This document shows positions 24,700-33,119 of a stretch of 64,000 bases of DNA, piece after piece. Within the stretch, counting starts at the first letter, position 1; each line of letters opens with the position of its first letter. A program made the position numbers and the translations under genes. This DNA comes from Williamsia faeni (GTDB lineage Bacteria; Actinomycetota; Actinomycetes; Mycobacteriales; Mycobacteriaceae), in NCBI GenBank assembly GCA_003202005.1, contig QJJF01000009.1, forward strand, positions 62,001 through 126,000. The letters run 5' to 3'. The notes beneath the pieces were generated by a model. It was not told the DNA's origin, made no database searches, and worked only from the letters and a program-made list of their open reading frames with translations.

Positions 24700-26472
24700 G
24701 TGGACCGTCCCTCTTCGGATCGACCGTCGGGTGAGCGTCGCAGCGGTTCACCGCGCGAGGGTCGCCCGCAGCGTTCGGCCTCGGGTCAGCCGATTCCACG
24801 GGCTGCGGCCCGCCGGCGCCGCGATGACGGCTCCGAACAACCACGCCCACGCCGCCCGAGGGACACGCCGGCGGGCGATGCCGACCGGCCCAGGCGATCG
24901 TCGGCACGGCCACGGACCGACGACGCACCACGCAAGACCCGTCGGACCGACCGGCCGGGGCCGGAACGTCCGCAGAAGGCAGCCGCACCCGCGTCGGCGC
25001 CGGCCACCGGTGCCCCGCCCGCCGACGGCAAGAAGTCGGCCCGTTCCATCACCCGGATCGCGGTGGCCGTGGTCTCGGTCGCGGTTCTGGTGGCCACCGG
25101 CTACGCCTGGAACCAGATGACCAGTCTCGAGAACAGCATCACCAAGCTCGACGGCCTGAGCCTGGGCAGCGGCAAAGACGGTGCCGTCGACATCTTGATG
25201 GTGGGCACCGACTCACGCACCGACGCGCAGGGCAACCCGCTCTCCGAGAAGGAACTGGCCCAGCTGCACTCCGCGGACGATGTCGGGACGAACACCGACA
25301 CGATCCTGCTCATCCGGATCCCCAACGACGGGTCGTCGGCCACCGCGATCTCGATCCCCCGGGACTCGTACGTGGAGGTACCCGGCGTCGGGATGACCAA
25401 GATCAATTCCGCATACGGTTCGGCCAAAGAGGAAAAGCGCGCCGCGCTCGTGAACGAAGGCATGGACCTGGGCGAAGCGGACAAAGAATCCGTGCAGGCC
25501 GGGCGCGACGCAGTGATCAACACCGTCACCGGCCTCACCGGTGTCGAGGTCGATCACTACGCCGAAATCGGGCTCCTGGGATTCGTGTTGCTCACCAACG
25601 CGGTCGGTGGTGTCGACGTCTGCCTCAATGCTGCAGTCGATGAACCGTTCTCCGGTGCCGACTTCCCGGCCGGGCAGCAAAAGCTCGACGGTTCGCAGGC
25701 CCTGAGCTTCGTCCGTCAGCGCCACGACCTACCTCGCGGCGACCTCGACCGCATCGTGCGCCAGCAGGTCTTCATGGCCTCACTGGCGCAGAAGGTGCTG
25801 TCCGCCGGAACCCTGACGAACCCCGGCAAACTCTCCGACCTGCAGAACGCGGTGTCGCGGTCGGTGGTGATCGACCAGAACTGGGACGTCCTGAAGTTCG
25901 TCGAACAGCTCAAGGATTTGTCCGGCGGTCGAGTTCAGTTCGCCACCATCCCCGTGGTGACCGAACAGGGATGGAGCGACGACGGCACCCAGAGTGTTGT
26001 CGAAGTCGATCCGGTCGCGGTCAAGGCATTCACCCAGGGTTTGCTCGGTGAAAAGAATGCCGACGGCACCGTGGCCTTCCTCGCCGGCGACTACACGGTC
26101 GACGTGATCAACACCGGCACAGTGGACGGGCTGGCCACCAACGTGTCCCGGATCGTCGCGAACAAGGGATATCGCCCCGGCGAAACCGGCAACGACACCA
26201 ACGCCACCGTCGACAGCCAGGTTCTCGCCGCGACCACCGACGACCCGGGCGCGATCGCCGTGTCCAAAGACCTCGGCGGCCTGCCGATCACCGCGGATAC
26301 CTCCTTGCCCCCGAATACGGTTCGCGTCATCCTGACCGACAGCTACACCGGGCCGGGCTCGATCTCCGACTCCGGCGCGCAGGACAGCCAGGAATCCGAC
26401 ACCCAGGAAACCCCGACCCCACCCGCCCCTCGAATCACTGCCGGTGGAACCGGCCCGGAGTGTGTCAATTGA
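24700..26472 (+). CDS. LytR-CpsA-Psr (LCP) family cell-wall ligase
   Basis: A 590-residue membrane enzyme of the family that attaches arabinogalactan or similar polymers to peptidoglycan; corresponds to Rv3267. A very basic, arginine- and proline-rich cytoplasmic tail (1-110) precedes one membrane helix (ITRIAVAVVSVAVLVATGYAW). The LCP domain follows, with DILMVGTDSR, TNTDTILLIRI, the Arg-rich SIPRDSYVEV and SFVRQRHDLPRGDLDRIVRQQ. The last 130 residues are a LytR_C domain (YTVDVINTGTVDGLATNV). GTG 24700 has TAGGAG upstream. It is divergent from the linker operon, consistent with a shared job. Confidence 0.92.
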   Translation: MDRPSSDRPSGERRSGSPREGRPQRSASGQPIPRAAARRRRDDGSEQPRPRRPRDTPAGDADRPRRSSARPRTDDAPRKTRRTDRPGPERPQKAAAPASAPATGAPPADGKKSARSITRIAVAVVSVAVLVATGYAWNQMTSLENSITKLDGLSLGSGKDGAVDILMVGTDSRTDAQGNPLSEKELAQLHSADDVGTNTDTILLIRIPNDGSSATAISIPRDSYVEVPGVGMTKINSAYGSAKEEKRAALVNEGMDLGEADKESVQAGRDAVINTVTGLTGVEVDHYAEIGLLGFVLLTNAVGGVDVCLNAAVDEPFSGADFPAGQQKLDGSQALSFVRQRHDLPRGDLDRIVRQQVFMASLAQKVLSAGTLTNPGKLSDLQNAVSRSVVIDQNWDVLKFVEQLKDLSGGRVQFATIPVVTEQGWSDDGTQSVVEVDPVAVKAFTQGLLGEKNADGTVAFLAGDYTVDVINTGTVDGLATNVSRIVANKGYRPGETGNDTNATVDSQVLAATTDDPGAIAVSKDLGGLPITADTSLPPNTVRVILTDSYTGPGSISDSGAQDSQESDTQETPTPPAPRITAGGTGPECVN

Positions 26473-27176
26473 TCACCCTTGCAGACGCCGCACTCGATCC
26501 GGCGCTGACCAGAGACGGCACCCAGCCACTTCTGACCTACTACAACGACGCCACGGGTGAGCGGACGGAGCTGTCGGGTCTGACGGCCGCCAACTGGGCT
26601 GCCAAGACCGCGAACATGATTCGCGACGAGTTCGGGTTGACCCCCGGTGACGTCGTCGCCGTGGACCTGCCCGCACATTGGCAGACCGCGGGCGTTCTGC
26701 TCGGTGCGTGGTGGGCCGGCATGCACGTGCGCCTGGGCTACAGCGACGACGCCGCGCTGGCGTTCTGCTCGATGGACACCCTGGCCGCGATGGATCAGGC
26801 GCCCGAGATCGCCGTGGTCTCACTCGACCCGTTCGGCATGCCGATGCGCAATCTGCCGATCGGCCTGACGGACTATGCGGCCTCGGTGCGGGTACACGGC
26901 GACCAGTTCCGTCCGAGCGGATCAGGTGATCTGGCACTCGACGACCGCACCGTGGCCGAGATCGTCTCCGCGGCCACGGCTTCAGCCGAAGCGGTCGCGA
27001 TCGTGGCGGGTTCACGGGTCATGTCCACGGGCACCTGGGATTCCACCGACAACCTGATCACCCACCTGCTCACGCCTCTGATCGCCGGCGGTTCACTGGT
27101 ACAGGTGGCACATCCCGATGAGGCCAAACTGGCCTCTCGCGCCGCCACCGAGAAGGTCACCGCAACTCTGTCCTGA
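26460..27176 (+). CDS. TIGR03089-family protein (partial acyl-CoA-synthetase fold)
   Basis: A 238-residue protein corresponding to Rv3268, which always follows the LCP gene in mycobacteria. The sequence looks like the N-terminal part of an AMP-binding enzyme (TELSGLTAANWAAKTANMIRDEF, GDVVAVDLPAHWQTAGVLLGAWWAG), but the ATP-binding loop and C-terminal domain are missing, so catalysis is unlikely. It overlaps the LCP gene by 13 bases from GTG 26460; TTG 26469 is an alternative. Function unknown. It is probably co-expressed with the ligase. Confidence 0.85.
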   Translation: MCQLITLADAALDPALTRDGTQPLLTYYNDATGERTELSGLTAANWAAKTANMIRDEFGLTPGDVVAVDLPAHWQTAGVLLGAWWAGMHVRLGYSDDAALAFCSMDTLAAMDQAPEIAVVSLDPFGMPMRNLPIGLTDYAASVRVHGDQFRPSGSGDLALDDRTVAEIVSAATASAEAVAIVAGSRVMSTGTWDSTDNLITHLLTPLIAGGSLVQVAHPDEAKLASRAATEKVTATLS

Positions 27177-27192
27177 ACATCAGAACAGAGTT
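27164..27192. terminator. bidirectional hairpin over two convergent stop codons
   Basis: The arms 27164-27176 and 27180-27192 are complementary at 12 of 13 positions (AACTCTGT/ACAGAGTT plus inner pairs) with a 3-base loop. The stem contains the last codons and stops of both TIGR03089 and the opposing radical SAM gene. Confidence 0.7.
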
Positions 27193-28235
27193 GGCGCAGG
27201 CTCTTTCAACGGCGTCTGGGCCTGCCGCACTCCGCGCAGAGGGTGGTCCCCGACGGTTTCGTCGGGAGTACCCGCGAGCCCGTGTTTTTCGACCAGGGGC
27301 GTCGTTCGCTCACGAAGCCACTGCTGGTATTCGGAGGCGGCATAGGCGCCGCGCCCGTAGATCTGGCGATAGCTCTTCAGCAATGCGGGATGATTGTCGC
27401 CCAGCCAGGTCAGATACCAGTTGCGGGTGGGCCCACGCAGATGCAGCGGAATCGCGGTGACCGAGGTGGCACCGGCACCGGCCAGGGCCGCGAACAACTC
27501 GTCCAGTCCGGCACGGGAATCGGTGAGCTGCGGCAGAATTGGCGCCGCCATCACATGGCAGTCCAATCCGGCATCCCGCACGGCGGTGATCAGATCGAGC
27601 CGAGCGCGGGCCGAGGGTGCACCCGGCTCCACATGCCGGCGCAGATCTTCGTCGAGGAGCGCCAGCGAGATCCCGATCGATACCGGAACCTTCCGGGACG
27701 CGAGCGACAGCAGTGGGAGGTCGCGGCGCAGCAACGTCCCCTTGGTGAGAATCGACATCGGTGTACCGGCATCGGCCAGCGCGCCGATGATCCCCGGCAT
27801 CAGCCGGTAGCGCCCCTCCGCCCGATGGTAGGGATCGGAATTGGTGCCGAGCGCCACCGGTTCGCGCTTCCAGCTCCTGCGCGACAACTCTTTTCGCAAT
27901 ACTGCGGCGATGTTCATCTTGACCACGATCTGGGTGTCGAAGTCACGGCCGGCATCGAGGTCGAGGTACTCGTGTGTGCCCCGGGCGAAGCAGTAAACAC
28001 ATTGGTGCAGGCATCCGCGCATCGGATTGATCGACCACGTGAACGGCACCTTCGACGCCTCGGGCACCTTGTTGAGCGCGCTCTTACAGAGGACCTCGTG
28101 AAATGTCACGCCCTCGAAGTCAGGCGTCTGTACCGACCGCACCAGGCCGGCCCGCTCCAGCCCCGGCAGGGCCGGAGAGGCCGAGTCCTCGCCCGCATCG
28201 GGTTCGGCATCGAGGAGTTGCCCGTCCCATCGCAT
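27180..28235 (-). CDS. Rv2578c-type radical SAM protein
   Basis: A 351-residue radical SAM enzyme. The 4Fe-4S cluster motif is C-x3-C-x2-C in RGCLHQCVYCFAR (about residues 74-86). It continues with TNSDPYHRAEGRYRLMPGI and MSILTKGTLLRRDLPLL, as in spore-photoproduct-lyase-like proteins. Relatives are called Rv2578c-family; the reaction is not established, though the fold and SOS control suggest DNA repair. ATG 28235 lies only 9 bases after an SOS box, so the transcript has a very short leader. Confidence 0.88.
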   Translation of the reverse strand: MRWDGQLLDAEPDAGEDSASPALPGLERAGLVRSVQTPDFEGVTFHEVLCKSALNKVPEASKVPFTWSINPMRGCLHQCVYCFARGTHEYLDLDAGRDFDTQIVVKMNIAAVLRKELSRRSWKREPVALGTNSDPYHRAEGRYRLMPGIIGALADAGTPMSILTKGTLLRRDLPLLSLASRKVPVSIGISLALLDEDLRRHVEPGAPSARARLDLITAVRDAGLDCHVMAAPILPQLTDSRAGLDELFAALAGAGATSVTAIPLHLRGPTRNWYLTWLGDNHPALLKSYRQIYGRGAYAASEYQQWLRERTTPLVEKHGLAGTPDETVGDHPLRGVRQAQTPLKEPAPTLF

Positions 28236-28244
28236 GGGCTCAAG

Positions 28245-28260
28245 TCGAACATCTGTTCTA
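28245..28260 (-). promoter_or_regulatory. LexA SOS box
   Basis: TCGAAC-ATCT-GTTCTA matches the actinobacterial LexA operator TCGAAC-N4-GTTCGA with one mismatch in the arms. It lies 9 bases before the radical SAM start codon. From general knowledge, Rv2578c is LexA-regulated in M. tuberculosis. Confidence 0.75.
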
Positions 28261-28363
28261 GCTCATGTCAAGTCGACATCGACTTTGCCATAAGCTGTCG
28301 GTCGCGGCCGCGACGGCCGCGAATCAACCTGCGCCCCATTACCTCTGCGCCGAACACACCGAA

Positions 28364-28390
28364 CGGCGCCGCTCTGAAGGAGCGACGCCG
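28364..28390 (-). terminator. hairpin downstream of fadE25
   Basis: The arms 28364-28374 and 28380-28390 pair at 10 of 11 positions (the eleventh is a G-U) around a 5-base loop, 33 bases after the fadE25 stop on the minus strand. It is GC-rich with no T run. Confidence 0.6.
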
Positions 28391-28422
28391 ATCGGGACAG
28401 GGATTCACCAGGGGGTGCTACC

Positions 28423-29583
28423 TCAGCGCAGCAGGGCCCGCGACATCACAACCCGCTGGATCTGGTTGGTGCCTTCGTAGATCTGGGTGATCTTGGCATC
28501 GCGCATCATCCGCTCGACCGGGAAGTCGCGGGTGTAGCCGGCGCCACCGAAGAGCTGCACCGCGTCGGTGGTGACCTCCATGGCCACGTCCGAGGCAAAG
28601 CATTTGGCGGCGGCCGAGATGAAGCCGAGGTTCTTCTCGCCACGCTCGGCGCGCGCTGCCGAGGTGTAGACCATGAGACGGGCTGCCTCGACCTTCATCG
28701 CCATGTCGGCGAGCATGAACTCCACACCCTGGAAGCTGCTGATCGACTTGCCGAACTGCTTGCGATCCTTGGTGTAGGCGATCGCCTGGTCCAGGGCACC
28801 CTGGGCGATACCGACGGCCTGCGCACCGATGGTCGGGCGGGTGTGGTCGAGGGTCTCGAGCGCGGTCTTGAAACCGGTACCCGGCTCACCGATGATGCGA
28901 TCACCCGGGATGGTGCAGTTCTCGAAATAGAGTTCCGCGGTCGGCGAACCCTTGATGCCGAGCTTCTTCTCCAGCGGGCCGACGGTGAAACCGGGATCGT
29001 CCTTGTGGACGATGAACGAGGAGATGCCGTTGGCACCCTTCTCGGGATCGGTGACCGCCATGACGGTGTACCAGGTCGACTTGCCGCCGTTGGTGATCCA
29101 GCACTTGGAGCCGTTGAGCACCCAGTCGTCGCCGACGGCCTTGGCACGGGTCTTCATCGACGCGGCATCGGAACCGGCTTCGCGCTCGGACAGCGCATAA
29201 GAGGCCATCGCGTCACCACTGGCGAGGGTCGGGAGCACCTGTCGCTTGAGTTCCTCGGAACCCTTGAGGATCAGTCCCATCGTGCCCAGCTTGTTCACGG
29301 CCGGGATGAGCGAGGACGACGCGCAGACGCGGGCGACCTCTTCGATCACGATGCAGGCAGCGACCGAGTCACCGCCCTGGCCGTCGTATTCCTCGGGGAC
29401 ATGGATCGCGTTGAAACCCGACGCCGTCAGCGCGGTGAGCGCCTCTTCGGGGAATCGTGCCTTCTCATCGACGTCCGCGGCGTGCGGCTCGATCTCTTTC
29501 TCGGAGAGCGCCCGGATCGCGGATCGCAACTCATCGTGCTCGTCAGCGAGCTTGAACAGATCGAAGTCGGGGTTACCGGCCAT
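28423..29583 (-). CDS. fadE25: acyl-CoA dehydrogenase FadE25
   Basis: FAD-dependent acyl-CoA dehydrogenase, 386 residues, corresponding to Rv3274c. It shows YALSEREAGSDAASMKT and the FAD-binding CWITNGGKSTWYTVMA, and near the C-terminus QLFGGAGYTRDFPVERMMRD and IYEGTNQIQR, where Glu of YEGT is the catalytic base in short/medium-chain enzymes. ATG 29583 is preceded by GAGGAG at an 8-base spacing. It sits upstream of the carboxylase block and probably acts in short or branched acyl-CoA oxidation. A palindrome in its upstream region may be its operator. Confidence 0.92.
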   Translation of the reverse strand: MAGNPDFDLFKLADEHDELRSAIRALSEKEIEPHAADVDEKARFPEEALTALTASGFNAIHVPEEYDGQGGDSVAACIVIEEVARVCASSSLIPAVNKLGTMGLILKGSEELKRQVLPTLASGDAMASYALSEREAGSDAASMKTRAKAVGDDWVLNGSKCWITNGGKSTWYTVMAVTDPEKGANGISSFIVHKDDPGFTVGPLEKKLGIKGSPTAELYFENCTIPGDRIIGEPGTGFKTALETLDHTRPTIGAQAVGIAQGALDQAIAYTKDRKQFGKSISSFQGVEFMLADMAMKVEAARLMVYTSAARAERGEKNLGFISAAAKCFASDVAMEVTTDAVQLFGGAGYTRDFPVERMMRDAKITQIYEGTNQIQRVVMSRALLR

Positions 29584-29649
29584 CAGAACACTCCTCGTAG
29601 GCGCCAGCGTTGATTTCTTCGCTGCAATTCTAATACCGCCCGGATTTCC

Positions 29650-29668
29650 AGTTACTCGCGGGTAACTT
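29650..29668. promoter_or_regulatory. AGTTAC-N6-GTAACT palindrome between fadE25 and the hydrolase
   Basis: AGTTAC (29650-29655) and GTAACT (29662-29667) form a perfect 6-bp inverted repeat with a GC-rich centre TCGCGG. It is midway between two divergent genes. Its complement shares 13 identical bases with a site upstream of accA3 (44409-44421), so it looks like a regulator site for acyl-CoA genes. Confidence 0.55.
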
Positions 29669-29749
29669 GAATCCGGTGAGCCCCCGCACCGAGTGGCGGG
29701 AGATAACCTTGGGCCACCCCGGGCCCGCACGTCGAAAGGTGTTCACCAG

Positions 29750-30577
29750 ATGAGCCGCACGCCCTCACCGGCCGAAGCACTCTCCGACTTCGAGAAGTCA
29801 GATTTCACACATTTCGGGCGGACCCGGACCATCTACCGTCGCGGACACGGCCCTGCGGTGATCATCATCGCCGAAATGCCGGGGATCACCCCGAAGGTGC
29901 TCAGATTTGCGCGCGAGGTGTCCGACATCGGTTGCACCGCAGTACTTCCCAGCCTCTTCGGCGTCGACGGCCTCGACCCGGACAACGCCGGGCCGGCCGA
30001 GCTCGGAAAGATGGTGGCATCACTGGTACCGATCTGCATCAGCAGCGAGTTCACCACACTTGCCTCCGGGAAGTCGTCGCCGGTGGTCAGCTGGCTGCGT
30101 GCACTCGCCGCCCACGAACACACCCGGTGCGGCGGACCCGGCGTCGGCGCGATCGGCATGTGCTTCACCGGCGGATTCGCATTGGCGATGGCCACCGACG
30201 AGCGGTTGCTCGCACCTGTTGTCGCCCAGCCGTCGCTACCGGTCCGGCCGATCCATGCCTTCGCCGGCAACATCGACATCTCGCCCGAAGAACTCGAAAC
30301 GGTCAAAGGGCGCTGCGCCAAGGGACTTCAGGTGCTCGGTGTCCGGTTCAAAGGTGACCGGTTTTCTCCCCCACAGCGATTCGAGTTCCTCCGCAAGCAA
30401 CTCGGCGACGCCTTTGTGGCCATCGAACTCGACGACAGTTCGGCCGGCCCGTCACCGATACCACCGCACTCGCCGTTGACCGAGCACCTCATCGACGAAC
30501 CCGGCCAGCCCACCCGGCAAGCACTCGACGACGTCCTCGACCTGTTCCGTCGGCGGCTGCTCACCGAATCGATCTGA
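29750..30577 (+). CDS. dienelactone-hydrolase-family protein
   Basis: An alpha/beta hydrolase of 275 residues. The nucleophile is Cys in the family motif GMCFTGG, and the His region IPPHSPLTEHLID near the end supplies the third triad residue. The N-terminal segment GHGPAVIIIAEMPGITPKVLRFA is typical of dienelactone hydrolases, with Glu in AEMPG. ATG 29750 has AAAGGTGTT upstream. It is divergent from fadE25 and shares the palindrome at 29650. No aromatic ring-cleavage genes are close by, so the natural substrate is uncertain. Confidence 0.85.
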   Translation: MSRTPSPAEALSDFEKSDFTHFGRTRTIYRRGHGPAVIIIAEMPGITPKVLRFAREVSDIGCTAVLPSLFGVDGLDPDNAGPAELGKMVASLVPICISSEFTTLASGKSSPVVSWLRALAAHEHTRCGGPGVGAIGMCFTGGFALAMATDERLLAPVVAQPSLPVRPIHAFAGNIDISPEELETVKGRCAKGLQVLGVRFKGDRFSPPQRFEFLRKQLGDAFVAIELDDSSAGPSPIPPHSPLTEHLIDEPGQPTRQALDDVLDLFRRRLLTESI

Positions 30578-30588
30578 GCGCCTCGCCG

Positions 30589-31128
30589 CTATCCGCCGAG
30601 CAGTTTGTCCCGCAGCGCTTGATCTTTCGCGAGGACCATGTCGGACAGACCCGCCTGGAACCGCTCCATCGCAGCCCGCAATGACGGATCGGAGGCGGCC
30701 AGGATCCGCACGGCCAGCAGACCGGCATTGCGGGCACCACCGATCGAGACCGTGGCCACCGGGACGCCGGCCGGCATCTGCACGATCGACAGCAACGAAT
30801 CCATGCCGTCGAGATACTTCAGCGGCACCGGCACACCGATGACGGGCAACGGTGTGGCCGACGCCACCATCCCCGGCAGGTGCGCAGCACCACCGGCACC
30901 GGCGATGATGACCGAGATTCCGCGTCCGGCAGCATCTTTCGCGTAGTCGAGCATGCGCTGCGGCGTGCGATGCGCCGAGACGACACCGACTTCGAAACGC
31001 ACACCGAATTCCGCGAGCGCCTCGGCGGCCGCCTCCATCGTGGGCCAGTCCGAATCGCTGCCCATGATCAGGCCTACCTGCGGCCCCGATGCCCTCGACT
31101 CGGCCACTGATTCACTCACCGTGTACAT
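30589..31128 (-). CDS. purE: N5-carboxyaminoimidazole ribonucleotide mutase PurE
   Basis: Purine synthesis step that converts N5-CAIR to CAIR. It has 179 residues with the conserved [19 protein letters not shown] (catalytic His), [16 protein letters not shown] and PVIGVPV. The start is ATG 31128, overlapping purK by 17 bases; GTG 31119 is possible. It is translated after purK from the same transcript. It matches Rv3275c. Confidence 0.93.
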   Translation of the reverse strand: MYTVSESVAESRASGPQVGLIMGSDSDWPTMEAAAEALAEFGVRFEVGVVSAHRTPQRMLDYAKDAAGRGISVIIAGAGGAAHLPGMVASATPLPVIGVPVPLKYLDGMDSLLSIVQMPAGVPVATVSIGGARNAGLLAVRILAASDPSLRAAMERFQAGLSDMVLAKDQALRDKLLGG

Positions 31129-32443
31129 CCCATCCGTCGGTCCAGACTCCCTGCGACATCCAGTGTGCCGCGCGTTCCGCGATCTCCCGAACACGTGCCA
31201 CATCGTCCGGATCGTCGATGTCGTCCGTGGCCGCACCGAGCACGTTGATGTGCCCGATCTTGCGATCCGGCCGCTCACCCTTGCCGTAGAGATGGACCCT
31301 GGCCTGCGGGATCCGCGCGAAGAGATGATGCAGCCGTTCGTCCATGGACATCTCCGGTGGGTTCTCCGCCCCCAGGATGTTGGCCATCACGGTGATCGGC
31401 GCGAGGGTGCCGGTGTCGCCGAGTGGATAGTCGAGCACCGCTCGCAGATGTTGTTCGAACTGCCCGGTGACCGCACCGTCCATGCCCCAGTGGCCGCTGT
31501 TGTGCGGCCGCATCGCCAATTCGTTCACCAGCAGGTCGCCGTTGTCGGTCTCGAACAGTTCCACCGCCATCACACCCACGACCCCGAGTTCGGCGGCAAG
31601 CGACAACGCCAGACGCTGTGCCTGTGCCGCGACGTCGGCATCCAGGGAGGGCGCCGGTGCGATGACGACGGCGCATTGACCGTTGCGCTGCACGGTCTCG
31701 ACGACGGGCCACACCGCACCCTGACCGAACGGTGACCGCGCGACCATCGCCGACAGTTCCCGGCGCAGTGTCACCTTCTGCTCGGCCATCAGCTCAGTGC
31801 CGGCGGGGGCCTTCGCCAGGACGTCGAGTGCTTCCCGCCGGCTGTCGATCAGCCAGACGCCGCGCCCGTCGTAGCCGCCGCGGATGGCCTTGATGACGAT
31901 CTGCCAGTGATGTCGGTCACCGAATTCGATGAGTTGTGCCTGCGGATCGGCGCCCGCCAACTCGACGTAGTCCGGGATCGGGGCACCCAGCGACGCCAGT
32001 TTGCGGCGCATCAACAGTTTGTCCTGGGCGTAGATCAACGCGGTCGGCGGCGGTAAGACCTTGACGCCCTCGGAGACGAGCACCTCGAGATGTTCGACAG
32101 GCACACCCTCGTGGTCGAAGGTCAATGCGTGGCAACCACGGGCGGCCTCCCGCAGATCGTCGAGGTTGAGGTGTGAGCCCAGAACCAGGTCGGGGGTCAC
32201 CTGACCGGCGGGTTCATCGACCGAACCGGCCAGGACGCGAAGACGCTGCCCCAGCGCAATCGCCGCCTGATGTGTCATCCGGGCGAGCTGGCCGCCGCCG
32301 ATCATGGTCACCACGGGCATCCCCGACACCGCTGCGGTGCGGCTGCCGGTGGCCGCGGCATCGCGTTCTCCGGATACGGGCGCGGGGGCCGGCGGAACCG
32401 TTGCCCCGATCGATTCGGGAGCTGGGCTTCGATCACTCGTCAC
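31112..32443 (-). CDS. purK: N5-carboxyaminoimidazole ribonucleotide synthase PurK
   Basis: ATP-grasp enzyme that carboxylates AIR with bicarbonate; corresponds to Rv3276c. The 443-residue frame has [13 protein letters not shown] at the start of the preATP-grasp fold, [27 protein letters not shown] and [17 protein letters not shown] (metal site). GTG 32443 leaves about 40 poorly conserved residues before the domain; the open frame runs to 32557 but there overlaps gtrA. It is divergent from gtrA and paired with purE. Confidence 0.92.
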   Translation of the reverse strand: MTSDRSPAPESIGATVPPAPAPVSGERDAAATGSRTAAVSGMPVVTMIGGGQLARMTHQAAIALGQRLRVLAGSVDEPAGQVTPDLVLGSHLNLDDLREAARGCHALTFDHEGVPVEHLEVLVSEGVKVLPPPTALIYAQDKLLMRRKLASLGAPIPDYVELAGADPQAQLIEFGDRHHWQIVIKAIRGGYDGRGVWLIDSRREALDVLAKAPAGTELMAEQKVTLRRELSAMVARSPFGQGAVWPVVETVQRNGQCAVVIAPAPSLDADVAAQAQRLALSLAAELGVVGVMAVELFETDNGDLLVNELAMRPHNSGHWGMDGAVTGQFEQHLRAVLDYPLGDTGTLAPITVMANILGAENPPEMSMDERLHHLFARIPQARVHLYGKGERPDRKIGHINVLGAATDDIDDPDDVARVREIAERAAHWMSQGVWTDGWDVHGE

Positions 32444-32532
32444 GGCTGCCAATCGTCTCACGTGTCGCCCCGGCGAATGACACGGGCAGGGGTCTGGCGG
32501 GGCGGGATTCGTACCCGGCCGCAAATCTTTCG

Positions 32533-32538
32533 TAGACT
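32533..32538 (+). promoter_or_regulatory. -10 element for gtrA (leaderless)
   Basis: TAGACT lies 8 bases before the GTG start of the GtrA-family gene. This spacing fits transcription starting at or next to the start codon. The -35 is unclear. Confidence 0.45.
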
Positions 32539-32546
32539 GCATCCTT

Positions 32547-33104
32547 GTGTCATTCATCGACGGGCTGATGTCCCGTACCCCAGCGCCGATCCGAGCGCTG
32601 GCGATGCGTCACCATGAGCTGATCAAGTTCGCGATCATCGGCGGATCGATGATGATCCTCGACATGGCGATCTTCTATTCGCTCAGCCTGACCGTTCTCG
32701 AGGCCAAGCCGGTCATCGCCAAGATCATCTCCGGTGTACTGGCCACGATCGTCAGCTACGTCCTCAATCGCGAGTGGGCCTTCAAGAACCGCGGCGGACG
32801 CGAAACGCACCACGAGGCCATGCTGTTCTTCGCGATCAGCGGCATCGGCGTCCTCTTGTCGGCGGCCCCGCTGTTCGTGGTCAACAACCTCTTCGACATT
32901 CGTAGCTCGGCGGACGTCAAGCAGCTGGTCATCATCGACTTCATCCTCGGCTACATCATCGGCAACCTGCTCCAGATGGCGTTCCGATTCTGGGCACTGC
33001 GCCGCTTCGCGTTCCCCGAGACCGAGATGGACAGCACCGGATCCGCGGCCGTCGCACCCGCACCCGCACCCGCACCCGCACCCGGAGAACTCGGCCACAA
33101 CTGA
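32547..33104 (+). CDS. GtrA-family membrane protein
   Basis: A 185-residue protein with four membrane helices (LIKFAIIGGSMMILDMAIFYSL, ISGVLATIVSYVLNREWAF, AMLFFAISGIGVLLSAAPLFVV, VIIDFILGYIIGNLLQMAFRFW), corresponding to Rv3277. GtrA proteins are thought to move polyprenyl-linked sugars across the membrane, which fits the cell-wall content of the window. The C-terminus is an Ala-Pro dipeptide repeat encoded by a hexanucleotide array. GTG 32547 is likely leaderless. Confidence 0.88.
   Translation: MSFIDGLMSRTPAPIRALAMRHHELIKFAIIGGSMMILDMAIFYSLSLTVLEAKPVIAKIISGVLATIVSYVLNREWAFKNRGGRETHHEAMLFFAISGIGVLLSAAPLFVVNNLFDIRSSADVKQLVIIDFILGYIIGNLLQMAFRFWALRRFAFPETEMDSTGSAAVAPAPAPAPAPGELGHN
33054..33083 (+). 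repeat. hexanucleotide tandem repeat gcaccc x5
   Basis: Five perfect copies of gcaccc encode Ala-Pro repeats at the C-terminus of the GtrA protein. Slippage here would add or remove two residues without shifting the frame. Confidence 0.85.
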
Positions 33105-33119
33105 GCCGAACCGTGCGCG

